Part shown: positions 9,880 through 17,170 of the stretch, in pieces
Layout: the number at the start of each line of letters is the position of its first letter
How positions within the stretch are numbered: the first letter of the stretch is position 1
NCBI GenBank assembly: GCA_902768795.1
Contig: CACXMS010000001.1
Location: 1 to 46,576, forward strand
DNA from: an uncultured Eubacteriales bacterium
Lineage (GTDB): Bacteria; Bacillota; Clostridia; Christensenellales; CAG-138
Reading direction: 5' to 3'
DNA: 46,576 nucleotides
Notes under the pieces: generated by a model
Told to the model about the DNA's origin: nothing
What the model saw: the letters and a program-made list of their open reading frames with translations, nothing else
Databases searched by the model: none
Translations under genes and position numbers: made by a program

Positions 9880-10460
9880 AGCAGCATTTGCCGTTCCTGC
9901 GTCATAAAACCGCTGTCCAGAAGCATTTCATAAACGAGCGGAGCCGGCAGTCCGATCACGTTGAAGTAGTTTCCCTTTATGCGATCGACAAATACAGAAC
10001 CGAGCCCCTGCAGTCCGTACGCGCCGGCTTTATCCATCGGTTCACCTGTCTTCACATACCATTGAATTTCCAATTCTGACATCGGACGGAATGTCACTTC
10101 CGTTTTACAAACCCGAACATCCTTTCGATTCGAATACAAAAGCGCAACGCCGGTATATACCGTATGCGTTTTTCCCTGAAGTTCGGAAAGATAGGCAACC
10201 GCCTTTTCCTCCGAATCCGGTTTCCCGAGAATTGCTCCGTTTAATTCTACAACTGTATCTGCACCAAGGACAAGCGCATCCGGATGGGCTTGCTGTACAT
10301 ACTGTGCTTTTCTGAGCGCAAGCATCTGTACTGCATCTGCCGCAGAAAGACTGTCCGGTAAATCCTCAGCCGCGGTGCAGATATCCGTTTCAAACGGAAT
10401 TCCCATCCATTGCAGAATATCGTGTCTGCGCGGAGACCGGGAAGCAAGAATCAGTTTCAT
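9876..10460 (-). CDS. maf: Maf-family nucleotide pyrophosphatase (house-cleaning dTTP/UTP/m7GTP type)
   Basis: A 194-residue Maf protein that hydrolyses non-canonical or selected nucleoside triphosphates to monophosphates. It begins KLILASRSPRRHDIL (ASxSPRR signature) and has the catalytic ADTVVELNG and the GKPDSEEKA segment, ending with the AGAYGLQGLGSVFVDRIKGN motif. The start at 10460 is chosen because GGAGG lies just upstream and the family begins there; a longer frame exists but lacks support. It overlaps xth and uvrC by 4 nt each. Confidence 0.94.
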   Translation of the reverse strand: MKLILASRSPRRHDILQWMGIPFETDICTAAEDLPDSLSAADAVQMLALRKAQYVQQAHPDALVLGADTVVELNGAILGKPDSEEKAVAYLSELQGKTHTVYTGVALLYSNRKDVRVCKTEVTFRPMSELEIQWYVKTGEPMDKAGAYGLQGLGSVFVDRIKGNYFNVIGLPAPLVYEMLLDSGFMTQERQMLL

Positions 10461-11215
10461 AAATCCTCCGTTAGTAAGCCGACAGGGCAATGATCGCTTC
10501 CGAATACATCCGTATAAAGAATATGATCCTTCAAAATGGAGCTGTCAGCAAAGCGCATCAAAAAATAATCGATCCGCCATCCGGCGTTGCGCTCCCGGGA
10601 GCGAAAACGGTAACTCCACCAGGAGTACGCATCTCTCCGCTGGGGGTAGAGAAACCGGAACGTATCAATCCACCCGGAATCCAGCAACTCCGTAAATTTT
10701 TCACGTTCTTCATCCGAAAACCCGGCGCTTTGACGGTTTGCAGAAGGATTCTTCAGGTCAATCTCCTGATGGGCGACATTCATATCTCCGCAGACGATCA
10801 CCGGAATGCCGTGGGGGAGGGAATTGAGGTATTCCCGAAACCGATCGTCCCAGCGCATTCTGGTATCCAGTCGGCGCAGCCCGTCCTGCGCGTTCGGCGT
10901 ATAGACATTCACAAAAATAAAATCAGAATAATAAAGCGTTATGACGCGTCCCTCGGCGTCCAGTTCCGGAAATCCGATTTCGAAGCGAATATCGTCTGGA
11001 ACCCGTTTCGTAAAAACAGCAGTGCCGGAATAACCGCTTTTTTGGGCGCTGTTCCAGATGATATGGTAACCGTCGATCGAAAAATCCGCTTGCTCCGGTT
11101 TCATTTTAATTTCCTGCAGCGCGAGAAAATCCGGTTCTTCCGACCGAACGAACTCAAAAAAGCCCTTATTGATGCATGCCCGTAAACCGTTCACATTCCA
11201 ACTGATCCATTTCAT
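10457..11215 (-). CDS. xth: Exodeoxyribonuclease III / AP endonuclease
   Basis: A 252-residue ExoIII-family enzyme of base excision repair. Motifs in order: SWNVNGLRAC (Asn for metal binding), LQEIKM (catalytic Glu), VNVYTPNAQ (active-site Tyr), CGDMNVAHQEIDL (catalytic Asp/Asn) and GSDHCPVG (catalytic Asp-His). The ATG at 11215 gives the family-standard beginning MKWISWNVNG. No Shine-Dalgarno precedes it, and a TATAAT box ends only 6 nt upstream, suggesting a leaderless message. An in-frame TTG at 11251 gives an atypical extension without a ribosome site. Head of the xth-maf-uvrC DNA-repair operon. Confidence 0.95.
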   Translation of the reverse strand: MKWISWNVNGLRACINKGFFEFVRSEEPDFLALQEIKMKPEQADFSIDGYHIIWNSAQKSGYSGTAVFTKRVPDDIRFEIGFPELDAEGRVITLYYSDFIFVNVYTPNAQDGLRRLDTRMRWDDRFREYLNSLPHGIPVIVCGDMNVAHQEIDLKNPSANRQSAGFSDEEREKFTELLDSGWIDTFRFLYPQRRDAYSWWSYRFRSRERNAGWRIDYFLMRFADSSILKDHILYTDVFGSDHCPVGLLTEDL

Positions 11216-11221
11216 GCGTTT

Positions 11222-11251
11222 ATTATAACATTTCGAAAACCAGCTTGACAA
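11222..11251 (-). promoter_or_regulatory. Promoter of xth-maf-uvrC, leaderless arrangement
   Basis: On the minus strand TTGTCA (11246-11251), 18-bp spacer, perfect TATAAT (11222-11227). Only 6 nt separate the -10 from the xth ATG, so transcription should start at or next to the start codon. Its -35 overlaps the -35 of the opposite promoter. Confidence 0.65.
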
Positions 11252-11273
11252 GCAGAAATTTATAATGTATTAT
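11245..11273 (+). promoter_or_regulatory. Promoter of the crp-ABC transporter operon
   Basis: Perfect TTGACA (11245-11250), 17-bp spacer, TATTAT (11268-11273), 32 nt before the ATG at 11306. Its -35 shares five base pairs with the -35 of the divergent xth promoter. Confidence 0.7.
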
Positions 11274-11305
11274 TCTGTATCATATGAGACAAGAAAAGCG
11301 AAGCA

Positions 11306-11959
11306 ATGCGATTGGATAAACGATTAAAAACGGTCAGTGCGTGCATACTGTTTTCCGGATGCACCCGGGAGGAGATTCGTTCACTTCTGAACGATCCTTC
11401 GCTGACTGTGGAATCCTGCCCGCAGGGAGCATACCTGATGCAGCGCGACAGCGACCGTCATTTCCTCGGAATTTTGCAGAAAGGGACTGCGGTTGTCGAG
11501 CGACGGGCCGAAGACGGGCTGATGCACATGAGTCGCCTTCAGGAAGGAGATCTGTTCGGCGCTGCTTCCGTCTTTTGCGCGGATGAGAATTATGTGGTCG
11601 ACATCCGTTGCATTACGGACTGTTCCGTACTTCTTTTGAAAGAAGATGTGCTTTTGAATTGGTTCAGGCTGAATGAGATTATTCTGCGCAATTATCTCGG
11701 ATATCTGACGAAGCGGATTCGTTTTTTGAACCAACGGCTTGATGCGTTGTCAAAATACAATGTTCCCTCAAAGTTAATGACATTTTTCCTCGCAGAATCA
11801 GCGGATGGAATCGTGCAGATCAAAAGTTATACGGAGCTTGCCGAAGCGCTTTGTCTGAGCAGAGCAACGCTGTACCGGGCCCTGGACAGTCTGTGTGCAG
11901 ACGGCAAAATCCTGAGAGAGGGCAAAAAAATCATCTTACTGGAGGATACGAATCAATGA
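11306..11959 (+). CDS. Crp/Fnr-family transcriptional regulator
   Basis: A 217-residue regulator. The N-terminal cyclic-nucleotide-binding-like beta barrel (about 10-125) includes GTAVVERRAEDGLMHMSRLQ and EGDLFGAASVF. The FGE phosphate-binding residues of cAMP-binding Crp are not preserved, so the ligand is probably not cAMP. A dimerization helix follows near 125-150, then a winged helix-turn-helix (YTELAEALCLSRATLYRALD). The stop overlaps the next start as ATGA, so it is translationally coupled to the substrate-binding lipoprotein and likely controls this importer. The ribosome site is weak. Confidence 0.88.
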   Translation: MRLDKRLKTVSACILFSGCTREEIRSLLNDPSLTVESCPQGAYLMQRDSDRHFLGILQKGTAVVERRAEDGLMHMSRLQEGDLFGAASVFCADENYVVDIRCITDCSVLLLKEDVLLNWFRLNEIILRNYLGYLTKRIRFLNQRLDALSKYNVPSKLMTFFLAESADGIVQIKSYTELAEALCLSRATLYRALDSLCADGKILREGKKIILLEDTNQ

Positions 11960-13017
11960 AGTCTGTAATGAACCGTATATGTTCCGTTTTGCTGATCCTG
12001 ATGCTGGCGGGATCGGCGTTTGCCTGTACCGTAAAAATCGATACGCCTGCAGTGTCTGAAGCAACTTCGACACCCGAAAGCAAGCCCACGGATGCTCCTG
12101 AAGCTTCCGATGCATCGGCTGTTAAAACCGCTGATCCGACCGAAGCGCCTGCCAGGGAACCCGTTCGCATCGGCGCATTGGCCGGTCCGACCGGTATCGG
12201 ATTGACCTACGTAATGCAGGATACCGATCGCTATGCGGTCGATATTTTCACCGCGCCGGATCAGCTCAGCCCGAAATTCATCAAAGGGGAAGTGGATATC
12301 GCCGCAGTGCCGATCAACCTTGCGTCCGTTCTGTATAACAAGACGGATGGAGAAGCGGTTGTGATCGCCGTCAATACGCTCGGTGTCCTGTATTTTCTGG
12401 AAAACGGCACTTCGGTTCAAAGCATTCTGGACCTTGCCGGAAAGACCGTGTATTCGACCGGACAGGGGAGTACGCCGGAGTATGTTCTTTCGCAGATTCT
12501 TTCGCAAAACGGCCTGTCAGAAAAGGTAACCGTAGAGTTTTTGGCCGATAACGCTGAATTGATTGCAAAGCTGGCGTCCGGAGAAGCGGAAATTGCGCTT
12601 CTTCCCGAACCGCATGTATCGATTGCCTGCACAAAGAGTGAATCGATCCGCGTTGCACTTTCCGCGAACGATCTGTGGAAAGAAAACAATGACGCCGCAC
12701 TGGTGCAGGGCGTTTATATCGTCCGTAAATCCTACCTTGAAGAACATAAAGCAGAAGTCGATCAATTTCTTTCAGATGCCAAAGCGTCTTCTGACCGTGT
12801 GAAAACGGATGAAAATGCTGCGGACGATGTCGTTGCACAAGGCATTATCGGTGCTGTTCCGATTGCAAAAAGAGCCATCCCGAATTGTAATATCGTTTTG
12901 GAAACGGGTTCCTCCATGAAGCGTTTGGTTTCCGGAATGCTTGAAACGCTTTATAACGCCAATCCTGCTTCCGTAGGCGGATCGCTCCCAAACGCCGACT
13001 TCTATTATGAGCCGTAA
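11956..13017 (+). CDS. NitT/TauT-type ABC importer substrate-binding lipoprotein
   Basis: A 353-residue exported lipoprotein. The signal peptide ends in AGSAFAC, a lipobox-like site with cysteine near residue 24. A Thr/Pro/Ala/Glu-rich linker (about 30-70) follows, then an NMT1/SsuA-type periplasmic-binding fold with EVDIAAVPINLA and LASGEAEIALLPEP segments. Homologues bind nitrate, taurine, alkanesulfonates or thiamine precursors; the substrate cannot be read from the sequence. GGAGG at 11941-11945 serves the ATG at 11956. It overlaps crp by 4 nt and the permease by 11 nt. Confidence 0.85.
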   Translation: MKSVMNRICSVLLILMLAGSAFACTVKIDTPAVSEATSTPESKPTDAPEASDASAVKTADPTEAPAREPVRIGALAGPTGIGLTYVMQDTDRYAVDIFTAPDQLSPKFIKGEVDIAAVPINLASVLYNKTDGEAVVIAVNTLGVLYFLENGTSVQSILDLAGKTVYSTGQGSTPEYVLSQILSQNGLSEKVTVEFLADNAELIAKLASGEAEIALLPEPHVSIACTKSESIRVALSANDLWKENNDAALVQGVYIVRKSYLEEHKAEVDQFLSDAKASSDRVKTDENAADDVVAQGIIGAVPIAKRAIPNCNIVLETGSSMKRLVSGMLETLYNANPASVGGSLPNADFYYEP

Positions 13018-13768
13018 AACCGTTTTGATTCGAATTTTCAGAATCGTTATTTTGATTTTGATTTATCTTGGCGTATGGCAACTGCTGTCGATGATCGTCG
13101 GCAGCAGTTTGCTGCTGCCTTCTCCTGTGGAAACTGCAGAAAGATTTTTCAGGATTATTGTGGACAAAGACTGCCTGCTCGATCTCGGGTTTACCTTTTT
13201 ACGCTTGATCGCCGGGTATCTTTTGGGCGCTGCTGCCGGAATTGTTTTGGCTGTTCTGACGGCGCGCAGTTCATTTTTCCGTTTTTTACTTTCGCCGTTC
13301 CGCGTTCTGATCAAATCCACGCCTGTTCTTTCGTTTGTTTTGCTGCTTCTTGTTTCCGTTGTTTCCAATATGGTTCCCGTCGTCGTTGCCGCCATAATGG
13401 TGGCTCCTATGATTTGGGCCACCACCGAACAGGCCATTCTCTCGCTCGACACGAAGCTGACGGAAATGGCTTGCCTGTATTTCACTCCTTTTCAGCGGTT
13501 TCACCTCGTCTATCTGCCGCAAATGCTGCCGCAAATTCTTGCATCAGGTCTTACGGCGCTCGGCTTTGCATGGAAAGCGGTTATTACAGCCGAGGTGCTG
13601 TCCCTTCCGAAATTTGCGATCGGGAATCGCATGTATTTAAGTAAGATTTATTTGGAAACGCCCGATATGGTTGCCTGGACCGTACTTGTTGTTTCTCTTT
13701 CTCTTGCATTGGAACTTCTGCTGAAATACACGACCAAGCGTTTGCGGAGGCGTTATGATTCAGATTAA
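13007..13768 (+). CDS. NitT/TauT-type ABC importer permease
   Basis: A 253-residue inner-membrane permease with about six hydrophobic helices. The family EAA-type loop appears around TKLTEMACLYFTPFQRFHLVYLPQMLPQI, the surface that contacts the ATPase, which places it with SsuC/TauC-like permeases. It overlaps the binding-protein gene by 11 nt and the ATPase gene by 14 nt. Confidence 0.88.
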   Translation: MSRKTVLIRIFRIVILILIYLGVWQLLSMIVGSSLLLPSPVETAERFFRIIVDKDCLLDLGFTFLRLIAGYLLGAAAGIVLAVLTARSSFFRFLLSPFRVLIKSTPVLSFVLLLLVSVVSNMVPVVVAAIMVAPMIWATTEQAILSLDTKLTEMACLYFTPFQRFHLVYLPQMLPQILASGLTALGFAWKAVITAEVLSLPKFAIGNRMYLSKIYLETPDMVAWTVLVVSLSLALELLLKYTTKRLRRRYDSD

Positions 13769-14306
13769 AGACCTGACTGTCCGATTCGGCGAAAAAACGG
13801 TATTTGAAAACGCTTCCTTTTCAATGCCCGATAAAGGCATCATTTTGTTGAGCGGCGTATCCGGAATCGGAAAAACAACGCTTCTTCGTGTTCTTGCAAA
13901 AACGCTGAAGCCGCAATCCGGCGTTGTAACCGGGCTGGAATTGCGAAAGATTTCGTTTGTCTTTCAGGAGCCGCGTCTTTTGGAATGGCGTACCGCGGCC
14001 GAAAACATTGCCCTTGTTTCGAACACGGAAAACGCCTTGCGGCTTCTTTCGCTCGTAGAATTGGAGGAGGAAGCAAATTCTCTCGCCAGAAATCTATCCG
14101 GAGGACAAAAGCAGCGTGTTTCCATTGCGCGCGCATTCGCGTTCTCGAAAGACGTCGTCTTGCTTGACGAACCGTTTTCCGGATTGGATGAGCAAAACCG
14201 ACGTCGCTGCGCGGATTTGATTCGAACTGCAAATTGCGCGATTGTTGTTTCGCATGACCCTTCGGATGAAGCGTTGCTTCGCCCTGAGAAAAAAATTCTG
14301 CTTTGA
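13755..14306 (+). CDS. NitT/TauT-type ABC importer ATPase (short)
   Basis: A 183-residue nucleotide-binding domain, short for the SsuB/TauB family (usually about 240-260). All core motifs are present: Walker A GVSGIGKTT, Q-loop FVFQEPRLLEW, signature LSGGQKQR, Walker B VVLLDEP, D-loop SGLD and H-loop VVSHD. The missing part is the C-terminal tail after the H-loop, so it should still be functional. It ends the crp-operon; no strong terminator was seen before the next promoter. Confidence 0.88.
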   Translation: MIQIKDLTVRFGEKTVFENASFSMPDKGIILLSGVSGIGKTTLLRVLAKTLKPQSGVVTGLELRKISFVFQEPRLLEWRTAAENIALVSNTENALRLLSLVELEEEANSLARNLSGGQKQRVSIARAFAFSKDVVLLDEPFSGLDEQNRRRCADLIRTANCAIVVSHDPSDEALLRPEKKILL

Positions 14307-14307
14307 C

Positions 14308-14336
14308 TTGCTATTTTCCCTCTGATGTGGTAAGAT
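14308..14336 (+). promoter_or_regulatory. Promoter of the hydrolase/NagB-like pair
   Basis: TTGCTA (14308-14313), 17-bp spacer, TAAGAT (14331-14336), 32 nt before the ATG at 14369. Confidence 0.5.
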
Positions 14337-14368
14337 AATGTATCTAATTATGTTCAGAGGTGTTTTTT

Positions 14369-15307
14369 ATGAGCATTGCCGTCCGAGAAAGGCATTTTCC
14401 GTCCGCAACCGGCGTCTGCGAAATCAAATACCGGATCTGGCAGCCGGAAGATCCGAGAATCTGTATGCAAATCATTCACGGCATGGCTGAGCACATTGAG
14501 CGATATGACAGTTTTGCAAGGTTTCTCGCTGAAAACGGCGTTCTTGTTTACGGAATGGATCTTGCCGGTCACGGGAAATCCATCCGGGACGGGGAGCCTT
14601 ACGGTTACTTTGGCGAATCGAACGGATGGGATCATCTGATCGAAGACAATATGACAATGCACGATCTCGTTCTGAGAGACTATCCGTCGCTTCCGCGCGT
14701 TCTGTTCGGTCATTCGATGGGCAGTTTTTTGGCGCGTTCCTATGCGGGCAGACGCGGAACGGACTTCGATGCTTTCATCTTTTCCGGCACGGCAGGCGCC
14801 AATCCTGCGGTTTCCATTGCAAAATTTCTTGCCAAGCGTGAAATCAAAAAAGGAAAAGGAAAGGAACCCAATGATTTTCTGAACCGTCTCGGATTCGGCG
14901 CATACAACAAGCAATTCAAACCGGAACGTACGCCGTTTGACTGGCTTTCTAGAGATCCGGAATCTGTCGATCGGTACGTGGAGGATCCGCTTTGCGGCTT
15001 TGTCTTTACGACCTGCGGTTTTTACGACCTGTTCACCGGTCTTGCCGAGGTTTCGGAAGGCACATGGGCCGAGCGCGTTCCGAAAAAACCGATTCTACTG
15101 TTTTCCGGAGATTCCGATCCGGTCGGAAACAACGGAAAAGGTGTGAAGCAAGTCAACAGGCGGCTGAAAGCCACGGGGCATTCCACCTGCTTAAAGCTCT
15201 ATCCCGGCGGGCGGCATGAAATGCTGAATGAAATCAATCGGCAAGAGGTTTATCATGATGTTCTCCTGTTTTTAGAGAACCTTGCTGCATCGGGAGAAGT
15301 TGAATGA
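14369..15307 (+). CDS. Alpha/beta hydrolase, monoacylglycerol lipase-like
   Basis: A 312-residue serine hydrolase of the Hydrolase_4 (lysophospholipase/monoacylglycerol lipase) group. Motifs: QIIHGMAEHIERYDSFA (oxyanion HGMAEH), MDLAGHGKS, nucleophile elbow GHSMGS, acid in SGDSDPVG and catalytic His in GGRHEMLNE. No signal peptide is seen, so it is cytoplasmic or membrane-peripheral. ATG 14369 with AGAGG 8 nt upstream is chosen over the in-frame GTG at 14360. It overlaps the NagB-like gene as ATGA. Confidence 0.88.
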   Translation: MSIAVRERHFPSATGVCEIKYRIWQPEDPRICMQIIHGMAEHIERYDSFARFLAENGVLVYGMDLAGHGKSIRDGEPYGYFGESNGWDHLIEDNMTMHDLVLRDYPSLPRVLFGHSMGSFLARSYAGRRGTDFDAFIFSGTAGANPAVSIAKFLAKREIKKGKGKEPNDFLNRLGFGAYNKQFKPERTPFDWLSRDPESVDRYVEDPLCGFVFTTCGFYDLFTGLAEVSEGTWAERVPKKPILLFSGDSDPVGNNGKGVKQVNRRLKATGHSTCLKLYPGGRHEMLNEINRQEVYHDVLLFLENLAASGEVE

Positions 15308-15975
15308 GCGTTTTAATATATCCGGAACAGCATACCGTCAGTGTAGCAGGCGCAACGCTTTTTGCATCCGCTTTGATGGAGAATCCGTACGCTTCCGTCG
15401 GGATTACCTATGATTCCGTTCTGGACGACATGTTCGGATGCCTGAACGCGATGCTTTCAAACGGCGTGTTCTCGTTTGAACGGGCAAGGATTTATCAGCT
15501 CTGCGAATTCGTTCCCGGCGAGGAGCCGTCCGCCGATATTCAAAAGCTTCTGGAAGAGTCCCTGTTTTCGGGATTTGTCCCTTCGCCCGGGCAATACGTA
15601 ATCCCGTATTATGAAAACCGAAACTGGGCGGAGATTTGTTCGGATTTCGAAGACGACATTCTTGAGCACGGCGGGATCGACCTTGCACTGCTTGTATTAA
15701 GAAGCGACGGCAGTCTGTTGTATAACCCGGCAGGGAAGGAACTCGCGCCGATCACGCACGTTGAAATGGTCGGGAGCGAAAAGATTGTCACGGCAGGTCT
15801 TGCAACAATCATGCGGGCAAAGAAGCTTTTGGTCGTTGCTTTGGGCAGGGACGTTGCGGAAGTCGTGTCCAAAACGCTCGGAGGGTCCGTCTCAAGCGAA
15901 TCGCCGGCGAGTTATTTGCAGCTGCATCAGAACGTTACGTTTTTATTGGATGAAGAAGCGGCTTCGCTGCTTTGA
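15304..15975 (+). CDS. NagB-fold protein lacking catalytic residues
   Basis: A 223-residue protein with glucosamine-6-phosphate isomerase / 6-phosphogluconolactonase-like features: HGGIDLALLVLRSDGSLLYN near residues 122-141 lines up with the family's GxGxDGHxAFN, and VTAGLATIMRAKKLLVVALG with the family's ...GxxTLLxAxxVxLLVxG segment. The catalytic His of DGH is Ser137 and the DEY segment appears as CEF (Cys67-Phe69). I infer that it has lost deaminase/isomerase chemistry and may act as a sugar-phosphate sensor, or has another activity. It is translationally coupled to the hydrolase and lies 29 nt upstream of yebC. Family assignment is by pattern and moderately sure. Confidence 0.6.
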   Translation: MSVLIYPEQHTVSVAGATLFASALMENPYASVGITYDSVLDDMFGCLNAMLSNGVFSFERARIYQLCEFVPGEEPSADIQKLLEESLFSGFVPSPGQYVIPYYENRNWAEICSDFEDDILEHGGIDLALLVLRSDGSLLYNPAGKELAPITHVEMVGSEKIVTAGLATIMRAKKLLVVALGRDVAEVVSKTLGGSVSSESPASYLQLHQNVTFLLDEEAASLL

Positions 15976-16004
15976 TATGGATATACTATTAGGGAGGAAA
16001 AACC

Positions 16005-16745
16005 ATGTCCGGACATTCCAAATGGGCAAACATTAAAAACAAGAAAGAAAAAACCGACGCGCAAAAGGGGAAGGTTTTTACGAAAATCGGTCGTGAAATT
16101 GCAATTGCCGTGAAAGAGGGCGGCGGCGGAGATCCGATCAACAACTCAAAACTGCGTGATGTTATCGCGAAAGCAAAAGCGGCGAACATGCCAAACGATA
16201 ATATCAGCCGTTCCATCAAAAAGGCAATGGGCGACGCCAATGCCGCGAACTATGAGGAAATCACCTATGAGGGATACGGCCCCGGCAATATCGCGGTTAT
16301 TGTCAATGTTCTGACCGATAATCGTAACCGCATTGCTGCGGAAATGCGTCACATCTTCGATAAGAGCGGCGGAAACATGGGAAACTCGGGTTCTGTCTCC
16401 TGGATGTTTGACAAGAAAGGTCAGATCGTCATTGAGCGTACCGCTTTGATGGACGAGGATGAGGTCATGATGCAGGCGTTGGATGCCGGTGCAGAAGATT
16501 TTGTCGCGAATGACGACGCATTTGAGATTTACACGTCCCCGAATGATTTTTCCGTTGTCCGCGAAGCGCTGGAAGGGTTTGGCTATACATTCCTGACGGC
16601 GGAAGTCAATATGATCCCGCAGAACACAACCGAAATTACCGATCAGGAAACGATCGACAAGATTGAACGTTTTTTGGAGCGTTTGGACGACAACGACGAT
16701 GTCCAGGAAGTCTACCACAACGGTTCCTGGGAAGAGAACGAATAA
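16005..16745 (+). CDS. yebC: YebC/PmpR-family protein
   Basis: A 246-residue YebC protein, the standard length, starting with the invariant [20 protein letters not shown], followed by [19 protein letters not shown] and [18 protein letters not shown]. YebC-family members have been described as transcriptional regulators and, more recently, as ribosome-associated factors easing polyproline stalls, which would pair with efp in this window. A GGGAGG site precedes the ATG. Confidence 0.95.
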   Translation: MSGHSKWANIKNKKEKTDAQKGKVFTKIGREIAIAVKEGGGGDPINNSKLRDVIAKAKAANMPNDNISRSIKKAMGDANAANYEEITYEGYGPGNIAVIVNVLTDNRNRIAAEMRHIFDKSGGNMGNSGSVSWMFDKKGQIVIERTALMDEDEVMMQALDAGAEDFVANDDAFEIYTSPNDFSVVREALEGFGYTFLTAEVNMIPQNTTEITDQETIDKIERFLERLDDNDDVQEVYHNGSWEENE

Positions 16746-16793
16746 TCTGCGGCATTTGTGTCGTATATTGAATCATGTAAAGGAGGCTTAAGA

Positions 16794-17150
16794 ATGGCTC
16801 TGAGTCTTATAAGCGAAATCGGCAAAATCGCAATTTCCGAAGATATCATCGCGGTGATTGCCGGCTATGCCGCAATGGAGAATTACGGTATCATCGGTAT
16901 GTGCGCCCGCACTGCCGGCGACGCTTTTGTGGAACTGTTCGGAATGGACAATATGCAAAAAGGCGTTAAGATTGAAAAAGTAAACGACGCCCAGGTTGAC
17001 GTTTCGCTTCATGTCGCGCTGCAGTACGGTGTGTCTTTGCCTGCCGTGGCAGCGAACACCAAGCATAACGTTAAATACCGCATTGAGGAAATGACCGGAA
17101 TTCCCGTGCGGAACGTGAACATTTTCGTGGAAAGCATCCGTGTTAACTGA
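16794..17150 (+). CDS. Asp23/Gls24 envelope stress-response protein (YloU-like)
   Basis: A 118-residue Asp23-family protein, with GKIAISEDIIAVIAGYAAME at the N-terminus and VNIFVESIRVN at the end. These proteins sit at the cytoplasmic side of the membrane and respond to envelope stress. The start at 16794 is fixed by AAAGGAGG just upstream; a longer frame lacks a site. It precedes the FakA-like gene by 20 nt, the conserved yloU-yloV order. Confidence 0.93.
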   Translation: MALSLISEIGKIAISEDIIAVIAGYAAMENYGIIGMCARTAGDAFVELFGMDNMQKGVKIEKVNDAQVDVSLHVALQYGVSLPAVAANTKHNVKYRIEEMTGIPVRNVNIFVESIRVN

Positions 17151-17170
17151 CATAAACGGAGGTTAGAGCA

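Noticed and set aside
13755..14306. ABC ATPase as a truncated pseudogene
   Set aside because: All nucleotide-binding motifs through the H-loop are intact; only the tail is short.
14303..14336. TTGACT as the -35 of the hydrolase promoter
   Set aside because: It is 22 bp from the -10; TTGCTA at 17 bp fits better.
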